From positions 29,383 to 93,382 of the forward strand of contig NZ_JABFVK010000097.1 of assembly GCF_013362815.1 (NCBI RefSeq): 64,000 bases of DNA, read 5' to 3'. Positions 34,114-43,048 of the stretch are shown piece by piece. The notes below the pieces were generated by a model. That model did not search any database and was not told where the DNA came from. It saw only the letters and a list, made by a program, of their open reading frames with translations. Origin of the DNA: Hamadaea sp. (GTDB lineage Bacteria > Actinomycetota > Actinomycetes > Mycobacteriales > Micromonosporaceae). The position numbers and the translations under genes are program-made. Every line of letters begins with the position of its first letter. The stretch's first letter is position 1.

Positions 34114-34941
34114 TCAGTTCTTCTCCTGGTCCAGGAAGTCCACAGCGACCGCGGAGAACAGCGGCGACAAGAACAGGTTGTAGTGCGTCAGCCCGGGCAG
34201 GATGGCCAGCGCGTGCCCGCCCGCCGGCCGCCCCTCGGCCATCCAGCCGCCATCGCGCTGACCGCCGTCGAGCAGGCCGAAGACCTCTACGTAGTGGCTC
34301 GGGGGAGCCATGTCGGCGTCAGCCGCCACAACGAGGGTCGGCACCTGGACGGCCCGGACCTCCTCGGTGAAGTCGAAGTCCTTCGCCATCGCCGCGCCGA
34401 TCTTGTCGAGCAGCTGCGGGAAGTCCTCGGGGCGCGGTGCCACCCGCTGGTACAGCTGGTACATCGGGGTGTCCTTCATGAACTCGGCCGCCGCCGCGCT
34501 CACCTGCCCCTGCTGACCCAGCATCTCCGGGTAGATGGCGCTGCGCTTGATGTTCGCCGAGGCCGCGACCAGACGGCCGATCTTCTCCGGGTGGCGGAAC
34601 GCGACGTGCCAGGCGACGCCGCCGCCGAGCGAGTAGCCCACGACGTCGGGGCGGTCCAGGCCCAGGTGGTCGATCAGCGCGGCGATGTCGTCGGCCATCA
34701 GCGCCACGTCCAGCGGGCGGTCGATGTCGGCGGTGCGGCCGTGCCCCTGCAGGTCGACCAGGATCACCTGGTGGTGGTCGGCGAACTGGGCGACGACCGG
34801 CCCGAACATCTCGCCGGACCCGAGCCCGCCGTGCAGCAGGATCAGCGGCCGGCCCTCGCCATGCGTCTCGTAATACAGGTTGATGCCGTTGACGTCGGCG
34901 TACTGGCCGTTGCCCGCGGTGTCGGCGGTCCAGGTGGTCAT
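34114..34941 (-). CDS. Alpha/beta hydrolase
   Basis: A 275-residue cytosolic hydrolase. The oxyanion region LLHGGLGSG, the nucleophile elbow GYSLGG (Ser104), an acidic residue in VVAADADMAPP and the late histidine in GLTHYNLF supply the catalytic triad. The start at 34941 is chosen because GAGGAG lies seven to eight bases upstream; the frame opens 15 codons earlier. Sequence near the lid does not reveal whether it is an esterase, epoxide hydrolase or C-C hydrolase. Confidence 0.9.
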   Translation of the reverse strand: MTTWTADTAGNGQYADVNGINLYYETHGEGRPLILLHGGLGSGEMFGPVVAQFADHHQVILVDLQGHGRTADIDRPLDVALMADDIAALIDHLGLDRPDVVGYSLGGGVAWHVAFRHPEKIGRLVAASANIKRSAIYPEMLGQQGQVSAAAAEFMKDTPMYQLYQRVAPRPEDFPQLLDKIGAAMAKDFDFTEEVRAVQVPTLVVAADADMAPPSHYVEVFGLLDGGQRDGGWMAEGRPAGGHALAILPGLTHYNLFLSPLFSAVAVDFLDQEKN

Positions 34942-35072
34942 GATCAGCTCCTCGGTTATGCCTTCATCGTCATCTGACACCAGCAATGACGGTAGGCGTT
35001 GGCGAAACTCATCGCTTCCCGCAGAACTTTTTCTGATACGCCGACCGTTTCAGCCCCGGTTCATCGACGGCT

Positions 35073-36260
35073 TCATCGTCGAGGTGTCGGATGGAAGCCC
35101 TTTCCCGTCGACGTGTACACCGTCGTCGGGGTGGTGATCACGATCTTCGGCGGGGGGCCTTGGCTCTCGTCGAAGGCGGGGATGAGGGCGGCATACATGC
35201 CCCCGCTGACCTGCGCCTGGACGACTCGCCCGTCGGCCAGGTGGAGGTGGACGTCCTCGGCGTCCAGCGGCGCGACCCCGATCCACCACCAGGCGTCGTC
35301 GATCATGCGATTGCCGCCCTGCGCGACCCCCATCTCCAGCTCCGATCCGTCAGTGGGCCCTGAGACCGACGATTTGATCGACGGGCCGAACCAGTTCCGC
35401 CGCACCCGGATGTCGTCATCGGCCATTTCCCAGGTGCAGACGCTGAAGACCGTGCGGCTGCGATAAACGTTCTTCGCCTCGAACGGCGAGGTGCGCAAGG
35501 TGAGCGCCGTCCAGAACGGCTCGGCCCTGGCCGGCAGGCTTCGCCGGCAGTACGCGTCGAACGCCGCCTCTTGGAAGCTTCCGGTGAGCGTGATCTCGTC
35601 GTGGTCCAGCGACTTCCCTCCAGCTCGGACGTCTTCGGCGTTCAGCGCGTTCGCCGGTCCCCACAGCACGGTGAACCCACCGGCCGACGCGGAAACGACC
35701 TCCGGACGGGTTCCGGCCACGGTGACCTGGTCCTTGGGGTCGCGAGCCCGGATGACGATCGCCTTGGAGCCGTCCGGCAGGTAGTCCTCGTACGCGATCG
35801 ACAGGCCGGTCAGCGGTCGAGTGTCGCCGGGGCTGTAGGTGATGCGGCCCGACACCGAACCGTCGGCGAGGCGTACGCAGTCGAAGACGATCTGCAGGTG
35901 ACCGGGAGGCGCGGTCGAGTACATCCGGAAGGTAGCCTCGCCGGAGCGCAGCTCGAGCAGAGGACGGCCGACGCCGTCGGGCAGCCCCGACATGTGGAGG
36001 CGAGCCCTCTCGCCCGCATATGCCGAACGGCAGGCCCGATCGAGCGCGGCGACCTGTCGGGCCTGTTGAATCCGGTCGGCGGCGACCACAGCCGACGTGG
36101 CGACGGTCAGCACGAGTAAGGCGACGGAGACCGACAGCACCGTACGCACGCGCCGTCGCCGACGGCGGCCACGGAGCTCCACCTGCGCCAGGATGGCGGG
36201 CAGTTCGGCGTCGGCGTACTCGCGCCGGATCAGGGTGTTCAGGTCGTCCTCGGTCAGCAT
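35073..36260 (-). CDS. Membrane-anchored partner of second sigma factor (anti-sigma-like)
   Basis: A 395-residue protein: short cytoplasmic part with an Arg-rich stretch (about 30-38), one transmembrane helix (about 40-60), and a large extracytoplasmic domain with several cysteines. No zinc-binding anti-sigma motif is visible. It overlaps the end of the sigma factor gene by seven bases. Size, topology and coupling mirror the pair at 3,528-5,443, although the two extracytoplasmic domains are not obviously alike. Confidence 0.72.
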   Translation of the reverse strand: MLTEDDLNTLIRREYADAELPAILAQVELRGRRRRRRVRTVLSVSVALLVLTVATSAVVAADRIQQARQVAALDRACRSAYAGERARLHMSGLPDGVGRPLLELRSGEATFRMYSTAPPGHLQIVFDCVRLADGSVSGRITYSPGDTRPLTGLSIAYEDYLPDGSKAIVIRARDPKDQVTVAGTRPEVVSASAGGFTVLWGPANALNAEDVRAGGKSLDHDEITLTGSFQEAAFDAYCRRSLPARAEPFWTALTLRTSPFEAKNVYRSRTVFSVCTWEMADDDIRVRRNWFGPSIKSSVSGPTDGSELEMGVAQGGNRMIDDAWWWIGVAPLDAEDVHLHLADGRVVQAQVSGGMYAALIPAFDESQGPPPKIVITTPTTVYTSTGKGFHPTPRR

Positions 36261-36736
36261 TCCGCCTCCGCTTCGACGGTCGACAGGGCCTCGCGCAGCG
36301 ACTGGAGGGCCCGATGCAGGTGGACGTGGACGGTCGCAGTAGCGATGCCGAGCAGCCGGCCGGTCTCCTCGGCGGACAGATCGGCCAGGATCCGGAGTGC
36401 GACTACTTCGCGTTGCCGGCGGGGAAGCGCCTTCAGCGCCTCGGCCACCCGATCGTCGGGTGGCCCCTCGTCGGGGCCGGTAGGTCCGGGTGCCGGATCA
36501 GGGGTCAGGAATTCGCGCCGCCGGCGCCGCCAGCCGGATCGCGCGATGTTCAGTGCCACCTTGATCACCCAGGCCAACGGATGAGGATGCTCGCGAAGCG
36601 ACGGCCACCGCTGGTACGCCCGCGCAAAGGCCTCGGCGACGGCGTCCTCGACGGCAGGACGATCGCCGACGGCAGCCAGGACGGCCCGAAACGCGACGTC
36701 GCGGCGAGCGTCGAAGATTTCGGCGAAGTCGTCCAC
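36254..36736 (-). CDS. ECF-type RNA polymerase sigma factor
   Basis: A 160-residue sigma-70 family protein. Region 2 covers about 5-70 (AVEDAVAEAFARAYQRWPSLREHPHPLAWVIKVALN) and region 4 about 100-155 (LPRRQREVVALRILADLSAEETGRLLGIATATVHVHLHRALQSLR). The GTG at 36736 starts just before region 2; the longer frame contains no sigma sequence and overlaps the MOSC gene. The downstream membrane protein overlaps its stop and is the likely partner. Confidence 0.86.
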   Translation of the reverse strand: MDDFAEIFDARRDVAFRAVLAAVGDRPAVEDAVAEAFARAYQRWPSLREHPHPLAWVIKVALNIARSGWRRRRREFLTPDPAPGPTGPDEGPPDDRVAEALKALPRRQREVVALRILADLSAEETGRLLGIATATVHVHLHRALQSLREALSTVEAEAEC

Positions 36737-36877
36737 TCTGTTCCGTTCTGCCGGCGTACTTGGCTGCGTTCGGGTCCGCTGTCCTTGCGACGGGTAAACG
36801 CCGGGCGGACTGTTCACCTTTACCTCGACCGATAACGGACTGGTAACAGGCTTGCGCGCTGCACTAGGTTGATCATC

Positions 36878-37687
36878 ATGGTGGGAACGGTCGCGGAGCT
36901 CCGGCGTCATCCGGTGAAGTCGATGCTGGGCGAGCAGGTGAGCGCGGCCGAGGTGACCGAGCGCGGGCTCGCGGGAGACCGACGTTGGGCCGTCGTGGAC
37001 CGGGAGACCGGCAAGATCGCGAGCGCGAAGACGCCTCGGCTGTGGCGGGCGCTGCTCACCTGCCGGGCGACCGCCGGGCTGGAAGGTCCGGTGATCGTCG
37101 GTCCGGACGGCGACCTGATGGACTCCGACGAGCTGACCAAGCTGCTCGGGCGGCCTGTGCGGCTCGCGAGTACGCCGCCGCCGGGTGCCTCGCTGGACCG
37201 GTCGAAGCCGGATCAGGTGCTCGATCGGGGGCTGGACGCCGAGGTCGACGCCGATGTCGTCCACTTCGGTTCGGCCGCTCCTGCCGGGACGTTCTTCGAC
37301 TTCGCGCCGATCCACCTGATCACGACCTCAACGCTGCGGAGCATCGCTGCGCTCAGTCCGCGTACCACTGTCGAGGTCGAGCGGTATCGGCCCAATCTGG
37401 TGGTCGACACGGCGGAACCCGGGTTTCCGGAGCACGCCTGGGTGGGCGGAAACCTGCGGATCGGCGACCAGGTGGTACTGCGGATCATCGCGTCGACCCC
37501 GCGCTGCGCCATCCCGACCCTCGGCCATGGCGAGCTGGCCCGGGACGCCTACGCCCTCCGCGTGCTCGCCGAGCACAACCGGGTGCCCGCCTTGCCGGGA
37601 CGCGGCCCGGAACCGTGTGCCGGGGTGTACGCACAAGTCGTCGCGCCGGGCTTGGTACGCCCTGGCGATCAGGTCGCGGTGGCGTGA
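36878..37687 (+). CDS. MOSC domain protein
   Basis: A 269-residue protein with an N-terminal MOSC_N beta-barrel (LRRHPVKSMLGEQV, GDRRWAVVDRETGKI) and a C-terminal MOSC domain (YRPNLVVDT, and TPRCAIPTLGHG with the cysteine expected to bind molybdenum cofactor sulfur). Relatives handle Mo-cofactor or reduce N-hydroxylated compounds. TAGGTT (36865-36870) ends seven bases before the ATG, so the mRNA is probably leaderless, and this favours 36878 over the in-frame TTG at 36869. It converges on the HAD gene with a 19-base overlap. Confidence 0.9.
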   Translation: MVGTVAELRRHPVKSMLGEQVSAAEVTERGLAGDRRWAVVDRETGKIASAKTPRLWRALLTCRATAGLEGPVIVGPDGDLMDSDELTKLLGRPVRLASTPPPGASLDRSKPDQVLDRGLDAEVDADVVHFGSAAPAGTFFDFAPIHLITTSTLRSIAALSPRTTVEVERYRPNLVVDTAEPGFPEHAWVGGNLRIGDQVVLRIIASTPRCAIPTLGHGELARDAYALRVLAEHNRVPALPGRGPEPCAGVYAQVVAPGLVRPGDQVAVA

Positions 37688-38364
37688 AGTTCGAGCGCGG
37701 CGACGGCGGTGACGACGTCCGGAAAGGACGGGATGTACGCGTCGACGGCGCGACCGGCGAAGTCGGCCCGGCTGCGTACGCCGCTTTGCAGGCAGGCGAT
37801 GAACCGCAGGCCCGCCCCGAGGGCGGCGTCGGCGTCGCCGGGTGAGTCGCCCACGTAGACGCAGTCAGACGGGCAGAACCCGGTCTCGGCCAGGAACTCG
37901 TCGAACGCCCGGGGATCGGGCTTGCCGAAGTCCGTGTTGTCGGCGTGGAAGACCCCGCGTACGCGATTGGCCAGGGCGTGCGCCGGATCGAGCAGATGGC
38001 GCAGCTCTTCTTCGGTCCGGGAGGTCAGCACGTATACGTCGCGCCCGGCGGCGGCGAGGTCGTCCAGCGCCGTGAGGTTCTCGGGCACGATCGCGTCGAG
38101 CCGCCCTTCGGCGACATAGCGACCCAGAACCGCCGGGTACGCCGAGACGAAACGGGCGAGGTCGACGCCGGGGGACCGGATCGGCAACGCCGTCAGCAGT
38201 GGCTGGCCCCAGGTCGCCCGATGGACCGCCCGCTCGATCGCGGCCGCCCCGATCAGACTCAGTACCTCGTTCTCAAGTGCGAAGCAGACCGCTTCGGTCA
38301 AGCACAACGTGTCGTCGACGTCGATGACGACCGCCCGGATCATCGCGCTGTCCAGCGGAGTCAT
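37669..38364 (-). CDS. HAD family hydrolase
   Basis: A 231-residue phosphatase of the HAD superfamily. The nucleophile motif is IDVDDTL (Asp15, Asp17), motif II is VLTSRT, and motif IV is VYVGDSPGDADAALGAG, with a helical cap between. This is the PGP/beta-phosphoglucomutase-like subgroup. The first ATG (38364) overlaps the stop of the small membrane protein gene (ATGA), so the two are coupled; a second ATG lies seven codons downstream. The 3' end overlaps the MOSC gene by 19 bases. Confidence 0.9.
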   Translation of the reverse strand: MTPLDSAMIRAVVIDVDDTLCLTEAVCFALENEVLSLIGAAAIERAVHRATWGQPLLTALPIRSPGVDLARFVSAYPAVLGRYVAEGRLDAIVPENLTALDDLAAAGRDVYVLTSRTEEELRHLLDPAHALANRVRGVFHADNTDFGKPDPRAFDEFLAETGFCPSDCVYVGDSPGDADAALGAGLRFIACLQSGVRSRADFAGRAVDAYIPSFPDVVTAVAALELHATAT

Positions 38365-38603
38365 CGTTTCAGATCCACGAGCGCGGTCGGCTGCTCCGTC
38401 ATCCGCGTACGCCGGGTGGCGGCCCGGGGGCGGGCGAAGAAGGCCAGCGCCACCAGCGGGATCACGAGCATCGACTCGGCGAGCAGGACGGTGCCGAGCG
38501 CGAGGAGCGTCCAGCCGAGGGCCCGCACGAGGGCCACCGCGATCCCGATGACTCCGGCCGTTCCGACGAAGATGCCGTACCACGCTGGCAGCTGCCGACT
38601 CAA
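38361..38603 (-). CDS. Small two-helix membrane protein
   Basis: An 80-residue protein with two predicted transmembrane helices (about 10-30 and 35-57) and a basic cytoplasmic tail. The TTG start is supported by GGAGGA six bases upstream. It is coupled to the HAD phosphatase gene. I do not recognise a family. Confidence 0.65.
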   Translation of the reverse strand: MSRQLPAWYGIFVGTAGVIGIAVALVRALGWTLLALGTVLLAESMLVIPLVALAFFARPRAATRRTRMTEQPTALVDLKR

Positions 38604-38696
38604 AACGTTCCTCCCCAGGTTCGCGGGAAGATCCTTTCAGATCGGCTGCGGTGACGCCAGGGCCACAGTGAGTAATTGAGTAGCCGGTCTAGTCGG

Positions 38697-39230
38697 TCAT
38701 CGACCCGGGACGGGTTTGGCCACCAGGCTCACCAGGGCCGACCGATGGGTCGTCCCGTACGTGGTGGTGACCTCGAAACGCTGCTCGGTCAGGAACCCGG
38801 CGATCCGGCCGGCGATCGCCTCGGCGCGCCCAGGTGTCGGGGGCTCATAGGTCAGGAACATCGCCCCCGACGGCTTGAGCAGCCGCCGAACGATCTCCAG
38901 GTCGCTGGCCGACGAGCGCACCCAGAACAGGTTGACGTTGACGGCGAAGACCTTGTCGAACTTCCGGGCGGGCAGGTCGGCCGCGTCGAGGGCGGTCGTC
39001 TGAAAGACCGCGCGGCCCGCCGCGACGTGCTCGGCGTTGCGTTGCTCGGCGAACTTCACCATGGTCAGCGACCGGTCGATCGCGGTGATCTGGCCGCTGC
39101 GCAACCGGTCGCACACCAGCGACACCGCCGCGCCCCGGCCGCAGCCGATCTCCAGCAGCCGGTCGCCGGGGCGTACCGCCATGTTCGCCACCGTCCACCG
39201 GACGCGTTCCGGAATCGCACCCACCAACAT
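38697..39230 (-). CDS. Class I SAM-dependent methyltransferase
   Basis: A 177-residue methyltransferase. Motif I LLEIGCGRGAAVSLVC, the acidic IDRSLTM that binds the SAM ribose, and the FDKVFAVNVNLFW motif IV region are clear. It is close to the length of small Methyltransf_11/25 proteins. It diverges from the GlxA-type regulator by 49 bases. Substrate unknown. Confidence 0.88.
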   Translation of the reverse strand: MLVGAIPERVRWTVANMAVRPGDRLLEIGCGRGAAVSLVCDRLRSGQITAIDRSLTMVKFAEQRNAEHVAAGRAVFQTTALDAADLPARKFDKVFAVNVNLFWVRSSASDLEIVRRLLKPSGAMFLTYEPPTPGRAEAIAGRIAGFLTEQRFEVTTTYGTTHRSALVSLVAKPVPGR

Positions 39231-39279
39231 GTGTCTGTCATACCAAACGAAGGCTTGCCGCCGCGCATATGGTGGGGTG

Positions 39280-40311
39280 ATGCCGGAGCGCGTGATCCTG
39301 GTCGTCGGCTACGACGGCGCCGAGCTGCTCGACATCGCCTGCGTCACGTCCAGCCTGGACATCGCCAACCGCATCGGTGCGAGCCCGCCCTATCGGACCG
39401 TCCTGGCGACGCCGGGCGGACGGCCGATCACCTGCGATTCCGGGCTGCAACTGGCCGGGCAGACGGCGTTGGAGCAGTTCCGGGGACCGCTGGACACGTT
39501 GCTGGTCAGCGGCGGACTCGGCCATCGCGACGCGGCCGAGGACGCGGTGCTGGTCGGCCACGTACGCCGGTTGGCCAAGCTGGCGCGCCGGACAGCCTCG
39601 GTCTGCACCGGCGCGACGGTGCTCGCCGAAGCCGGGCTGCTCGCCAACAAGCGCGTGACGACGCATTGGATGTACGCCGAGCAGCTCGCCCGGAACTATC
39701 CGGAGATCATCGTCGACCCCGATCCGATCTACGTGCGCGACGGCGACGTCGCCACCTCCGGCGGAGTCACCAGCGCGCTCGACCTGACCTTGGCGTTCGT
39801 CGAGGACGACCACGGCATGGCGCTCGCTCGCGGTGTCGCGCTCGGCGTGGTGGCGTACCTGCAACGACCGGGCGCGCAGGCGCAACTGAGCATGTTCCTG
39901 ACTCGCCGGGACGGCGACGATCTCGTCGTACGCCGGACGACCAGCCACATCGTGAGCAACCTCGCCGAGGATCTGACGGCGGGCGCGCTCGCTCGCCTGG
40001 CCGGGGTGAGCGAACGGCACCTGTCCCGGTTGTTCCTCACCTACGTCCGGGAGACCCCGGCTCAATACGTTCGCCGTGCGCGTACCGAAGCAGCGGCCCA
40101 CCTGCTCACCTCGACCGCGCTTCCGCTGCCCGCCGTCGCCCGGCGCTGCGGGTTCGGCAGTACGGAGACGATGCGGCAGGCGTTCGTCACGCACTTCGGG
40201 GTGCCGCCTTCGGCGTACCGCAGGAATCCCGTCGGACCGGCCACGGAATCGGACCCGTCCGCTCCCGGCCTCGTCTTGTCGTCGGCCGCCGGGGCACGAT
40301 CGGATTCGTGA
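39280..40311 (+). CDS. GlxA-type AraC regulator (DJ-1/PfpI + AraC HTH)
   Basis: A 343-residue regulator with an N-terminal DJ-1/PfpI-like domain (about 1-190; ILVVGYDGAELLDIA, and the elbow SVCTGATVLAEAGLL with its conserved cysteine) and a C-terminal AraC-type DNA-binding domain (about 230-325; LARLAGVSERHLSRLFLTYVRETPAQYV, VARRCGFGSTETMRQAFVTHFGVPPSAYRR). TATGGT (39268-39273) ends six bases before the ATG, again a leaderless layout. It overlaps the next gene by four bases (GTGA). Confidence 0.92.
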   Translation: MPERVILVVGYDGAELLDIACVTSSLDIANRIGASPPYRTVLATPGGRPITCDSGLQLAGQTALEQFRGPLDTLLVSGGLGHRDAAEDAVLVGHVRRLAKLARRTASVCTGATVLAEAGLLANKRVTTHWMYAEQLARNYPEIIVDPDPIYVRDGDVATSGGVTSALDLTLAFVEDDHGMALARGVALGVVAYLQRPGAQAQLSMFLTRRDGDDLVVRRTTSHIVSNLAEDLTAGALARLAGVSERHLSRLFLTYVRETPAQYVRRARTEAAAHLLTSTALPLPAVARRCGFGSTETMRQAFVTHFGVPPSAYRRNPVGPATESDPSAPGLVLSSAAGARSDS

Positions 40312-40871
40312 GTTCACTTCGGGCCCGCTGGCCTTCGGCGCTCGGCCTCGTCTCCATCGCCGGAGCGGTATTCGTCCTCGTGCTCAGCACATCGGGGGAT
40401 CTGCCGCTCACGCCGGCCGTCCTGTTCGGCCCGGCGATCGCCACGATGGCCGGGATCTACCTGATGGCGTACGCCCTCGGCCGTCCCCGGACCGCCTGGG
40501 TCGCCTTCGTCGTGCTCAGCGTCGTCGTCTCGGTGTTCCAGGTGCTCTATCAGCGTTCCTCGGGGCTGCACCCGGCGGTCGGGATGTCTGCCGTCCTCGT
40601 GCTGCTGTGGGTCTGGGTCGTTCTCGCGAGGCGGGAGCTGCCGCTGCAGACGGTGGGCATGGTGTTCTTCGGGGCGCTCAGTCTGCTGTGCGCTTTCGTG
40701 GAACCCCGCCTCGGGATCGCCGTCGCCGGGGCGGGGTTCCTCTTCCACGGTGCCTGGGACGCGTATCACTTCGCGGTGGATCGCGTCGTGGACCGGCGGT
40801 GGTCCGAGTACTGCGGCGTCGTGGACCTGGGGATCGGGGTGGCGCTGTTCGTCGCTGCCCTCGTCGGGTGA
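40308..40871 (+). CDS. Unknown integral membrane protein
   Basis: A 187-residue protein with about six hydrophobic segments (about 10-30, 37-58, 63-82, 92-108, 113-137 and 165-185). No family is recognised, though HGAWDAYHFAVDRVVDRRWSEYC near the end is distinctive and could be checked. The GTG overlaps the GlxA-type regulator stop, so the two are coupled. A long hairpin follows. Confidence 0.7.
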   Translation: MSSLRARWPSALGLVSIAGAVFVLVLSTSGDLPLTPAVLFGPAIATMAGIYLMAYALGRPRTAWVAFVVLSVVVSVFQVLYQRSSGLHPAVGMSAVLVLLWVWVVLARRELPLQTVGMVFFGALSLLCAFVEPRLGIAVAGAGFLFHGAWDAYHFAVDRVVDRRWSEYCGVVDLGIGVALFVAALVG

Positions 40872-40900
40872 CCCGCGCTTGATCACTTGGGCGGCGCGTT

Positions 40901-40950
40901 ATGCCGGATAACGCGGCTTAGATCGCGCGGAAAGCCGCGTTATCCGGCAT
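40901..40950. terminator. 17-bp inverted repeat, bidirectional terminator of the CCGGATAACGCG family
   Basis: ATGCCGGATAACGCGGC (40901-40917) and its exact complement (40934-40950) form a perfect 17-bp stem with a 16-base loop. It lies between convergent genes, and the right arm contains the stop codon of the GH63-like gene. The core is the same as the repeats at 7,872-7,989. A further partial arm CGCGTTAT stands at 40895-40902. Confidence 0.82.
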
Positions 40951-43048
40951 CCTGCGACGAAGCGGTGAGCGTCACGCGCCCACCTATGGGGGCCACTTCG
41001 ACGGTGCGATCGTCCCCGACCCCGACCGTCAGGACGGGAGAGGAGCCGACCTGTACGCGCACGGTGGTCCCGGCAGCCGAAGGCACACCGAGCCGAACGG
41101 GGCCGTCCGACGAGACGACCGCCGACACCACGGTGGAGCTGCGCGAATAGGAAGACACCACGGTGGACGAATCGCCGTCCACCAGCAGGGTCGAGTCGAG
41201 GGTCACCCGCAGCCGATCGGAGGCGTACAGGTGGAGGCGGCCTTCGCTCAAGGCGAGGTTGGTGAGCGTGGCGGCCCGCCCGGGATGGGCGAAGCGCCAG
41301 CCGTCCGGCCGCGGGTCGGCCAGCTGCTGCATCGCCAGGTACGCGAGCAGGTTGCCCCAGCTCAGCAGGAAGTCCGAGCGCGCCTCGAACGGGTGGATGT
41401 CCTCGTCCGGGCTTGAGAAGTAGTTCTCGTGGACGTGGCTGTGTTCCTCCCACTCGACCCGGAACATGCTCAGCAACTCGTCGACGATCCGGTCCACGTG
41501 ATCGTCGAGCGCGTACCGGCGAAGCCCCTCGACGGCGAGGAAGGCGACCGGACCCCAGACGCGTCCCCGCATGTAGTGCCGGTTGTATCCGGGGTCGCTG
41601 CGCGACACGCTCGGCAGCGGCGGCGTACCGCCGAGGAGCGACGGTGTCAGCAACGTCTCGACGGCTTGCCGGGCGCGCTCCGGCGACGGCGAGCCGGCCA
41701 GCAGCGGGTAGAGCATGCTGGGCGCGAGGTGGATGTCGAACGAGCCGTCCGCTCGCAGGTTCCGATAGTGGCCGGCGTCGGCGTCCCAGAAGCGTTCCTC
41801 CAACGCCGTCCGAGCGCCCGCGAGCTGGTCGCGCAAGCGCGCCGCGACCTCGGTGAAGCCGAGCCGGGCGGCGATGGCGGCGAGCGCCTCGGCGTCGGCG
41901 GCATGCAGCGCGGTGAGCGCGACGTCGGTCAGGTCCATCGTGTGCGTCTTCGGGTCGTACTGGATCTCGTCGAACATCGGCGAGTCGTCCATCCCCGACT
42001 CGCGGCGCGTACTGTCCACAGTGGCCGACTTCGGATCTCCGGTCGGATCGGAACCCCAGGTGAGCAGGCCCAACGGGCCGACTCGATCCCGTGTCCACCA
42101 GTCGTGCCAGCCGAGCAGTGCCTCGTACGCCCCGGTCAGCAACGAGAGGTTGCGGGTCTCGTCGGACAACCCGCTGCTCAGATACGACTTGAAGACCGTG
42201 TACGCCCCGACCGGCGGCTGCGACCGGTCGTCGGTACGCCCGCGTTCGTCGGAGACGCGGTTGGGCACCATGCCGCGGTCGGTCGCCTGTTCCAGCATCT
42301 GGTCGTAGATGCCGCGGGCGTAGTCGTGGTCGATCCACGTCGCGGTCAGCCCGCAGAAGAACGTGTCCCAGCCGTGCAACGCCCAGGTGCCGTAGAAGCC
42401 CCGCCGTCCGGCGTGCACGAAGTCTCGGGAGGTCGGCGTGATGACCCGGGCGAGGTCGGTGCGGATCACGGTGTTCCAGGTGAGCGCGCGCTGGTAGCCC
42501 TCGGCCGATCGGCCCAGCCAGCCGGAACTGCCGATCGCGCGGGACTCGGCGGCCGCCTTCGCCGCCTCGAAGTCGACGGCCGGGGCGGACACACCGACCG
42601 GCGCCCAGGCGAAGGTGCCACCGTGTCCGGGCAGGGTGACGACGCCGTCGCCGACGTCTGAACCCTCCGGAAACGTCGCCTGCCCGCGATCGAGATCGAC
42701 CGAATCGACCGAGGGCAGCTTGTCCACGATCAGGCGGACGCGCGTGCCGTCGGGCGTACCGGGGAGCAGCTCGGCCAGTCCAGTGAGGACGTTCGCCGCC
42801 GGGTTGGTGAAGACCAGGCGCAGCAACGCTTCCCCGGCTCGGACGGTGACTTCGGCGTACTCGCCGTCGACGGTGTGGTGGCCCAGCCGTTCGAGGCCTT
42901 CGCGCCAGGTGAACCCGTCGGTCACGGTGCCGTCCGGGGCCACGATCGCGGCCCGGATGCGCAGGCCGGAGGGCAGATGGGCGGCGGCCGTGTGGTACTG
43001 CGTGTCCCAGGTGTTCCAGTCGTTCGGAACGGGATGATGCTCGGTCAT
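40940..43048 (-). CDS. GH63-like (MGH1/YgjK-type) glycoside hydrolase
   Basis: A 702-residue protein. An N-terminal beta-sandwich (about 5-170; begins WNTWDTQYHTAAAHLPSGLR) is followed by an (alpha/alpha)6 barrel (about 190-610) with HGWDTFFCGLTATWIDHDYA, GMVPNRVSDERGRT and GRVWGPVAFLAVEGLRRYALD, then a C-terminal beta domain. This arrangement fits inverting alpha-glycosidases of the GH63 clan. No signal peptide is visible, so it acts on imported sugar. It is the last gene of the leftward glycan operon; its ATG overlaps the GH127 stop (43045-43048). Confidence 0.82.
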   Translation of the reverse strand: MTEHHPVPNDWNTWDTQYHTAAAHLPSGLRIRAAIVAPDGTVTDGFTWREGLERLGHHTVDGEYAEVTVRAGEALLRLVFTNPAANVLTGLAELLPGTPDGTRVRLIVDKLPSVDSVDLDRGQATFPEGSDVGDGVVTLPGHGGTFAWAPVGVSAPAVDFEAAKAAAESRAIGSSGWLGRSAEGYQRALTWNTVIRTDLARVITPTSRDFVHAGRRGFYGTWALHGWDTFFCGLTATWIDHDYARGIYDQMLEQATDRGMVPNRVSDERGRTDDRSQPPVGAYTVFKSYLSSGLSDETRNLSLLTGAYEALLGWHDWWTRDRVGPLGLLTWGSDPTGDPKSATVDSTRRESGMDDSPMFDEIQYDPKTHTMDLTDVALTALHAADAEALAAIAARLGFTEVAARLRDQLAGARTALEERFWDADAGHYRNLRADGSFDIHLAPSMLYPLLAGSPSPERARQAVETLLTPSLLGGTPPLPSVSRSDPGYNRHYMRGRVWGPVAFLAVEGLRRYALDDHVDRIVDELLSMFRVEWEEHSHVHENYFSSPDEDIHPFEARSDFLLSWGNLLAYLAMQQLADPRPDGWRFAHPGRAATLTNLALSEGRLHLYASDRLRVTLDSTLLVDGDSSTVVSSYSRSSTVVSAVVSSDGPVRLGVPSAAGTTVRVQVGSSPVLTVGVGDDRTVEVAPIGGRVTLTASSQDAG

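Noticed and set aside
38676..40871. 731-codon plus-strand frame through the methyltransferase and GlxA region
   Set aside because: Only the last 187 codons have membrane-protein character; the rest is antisense or out of frame with two well-supported genes.
40899..42338. A 479-codon minus-strand frame inside the GH63-like gene
   Set aside because: It is rich in Arg, Gly and Ala with no recognisable motif, typical of out-of-frame high-GC reading; the GH63 frame has clear family motifs.
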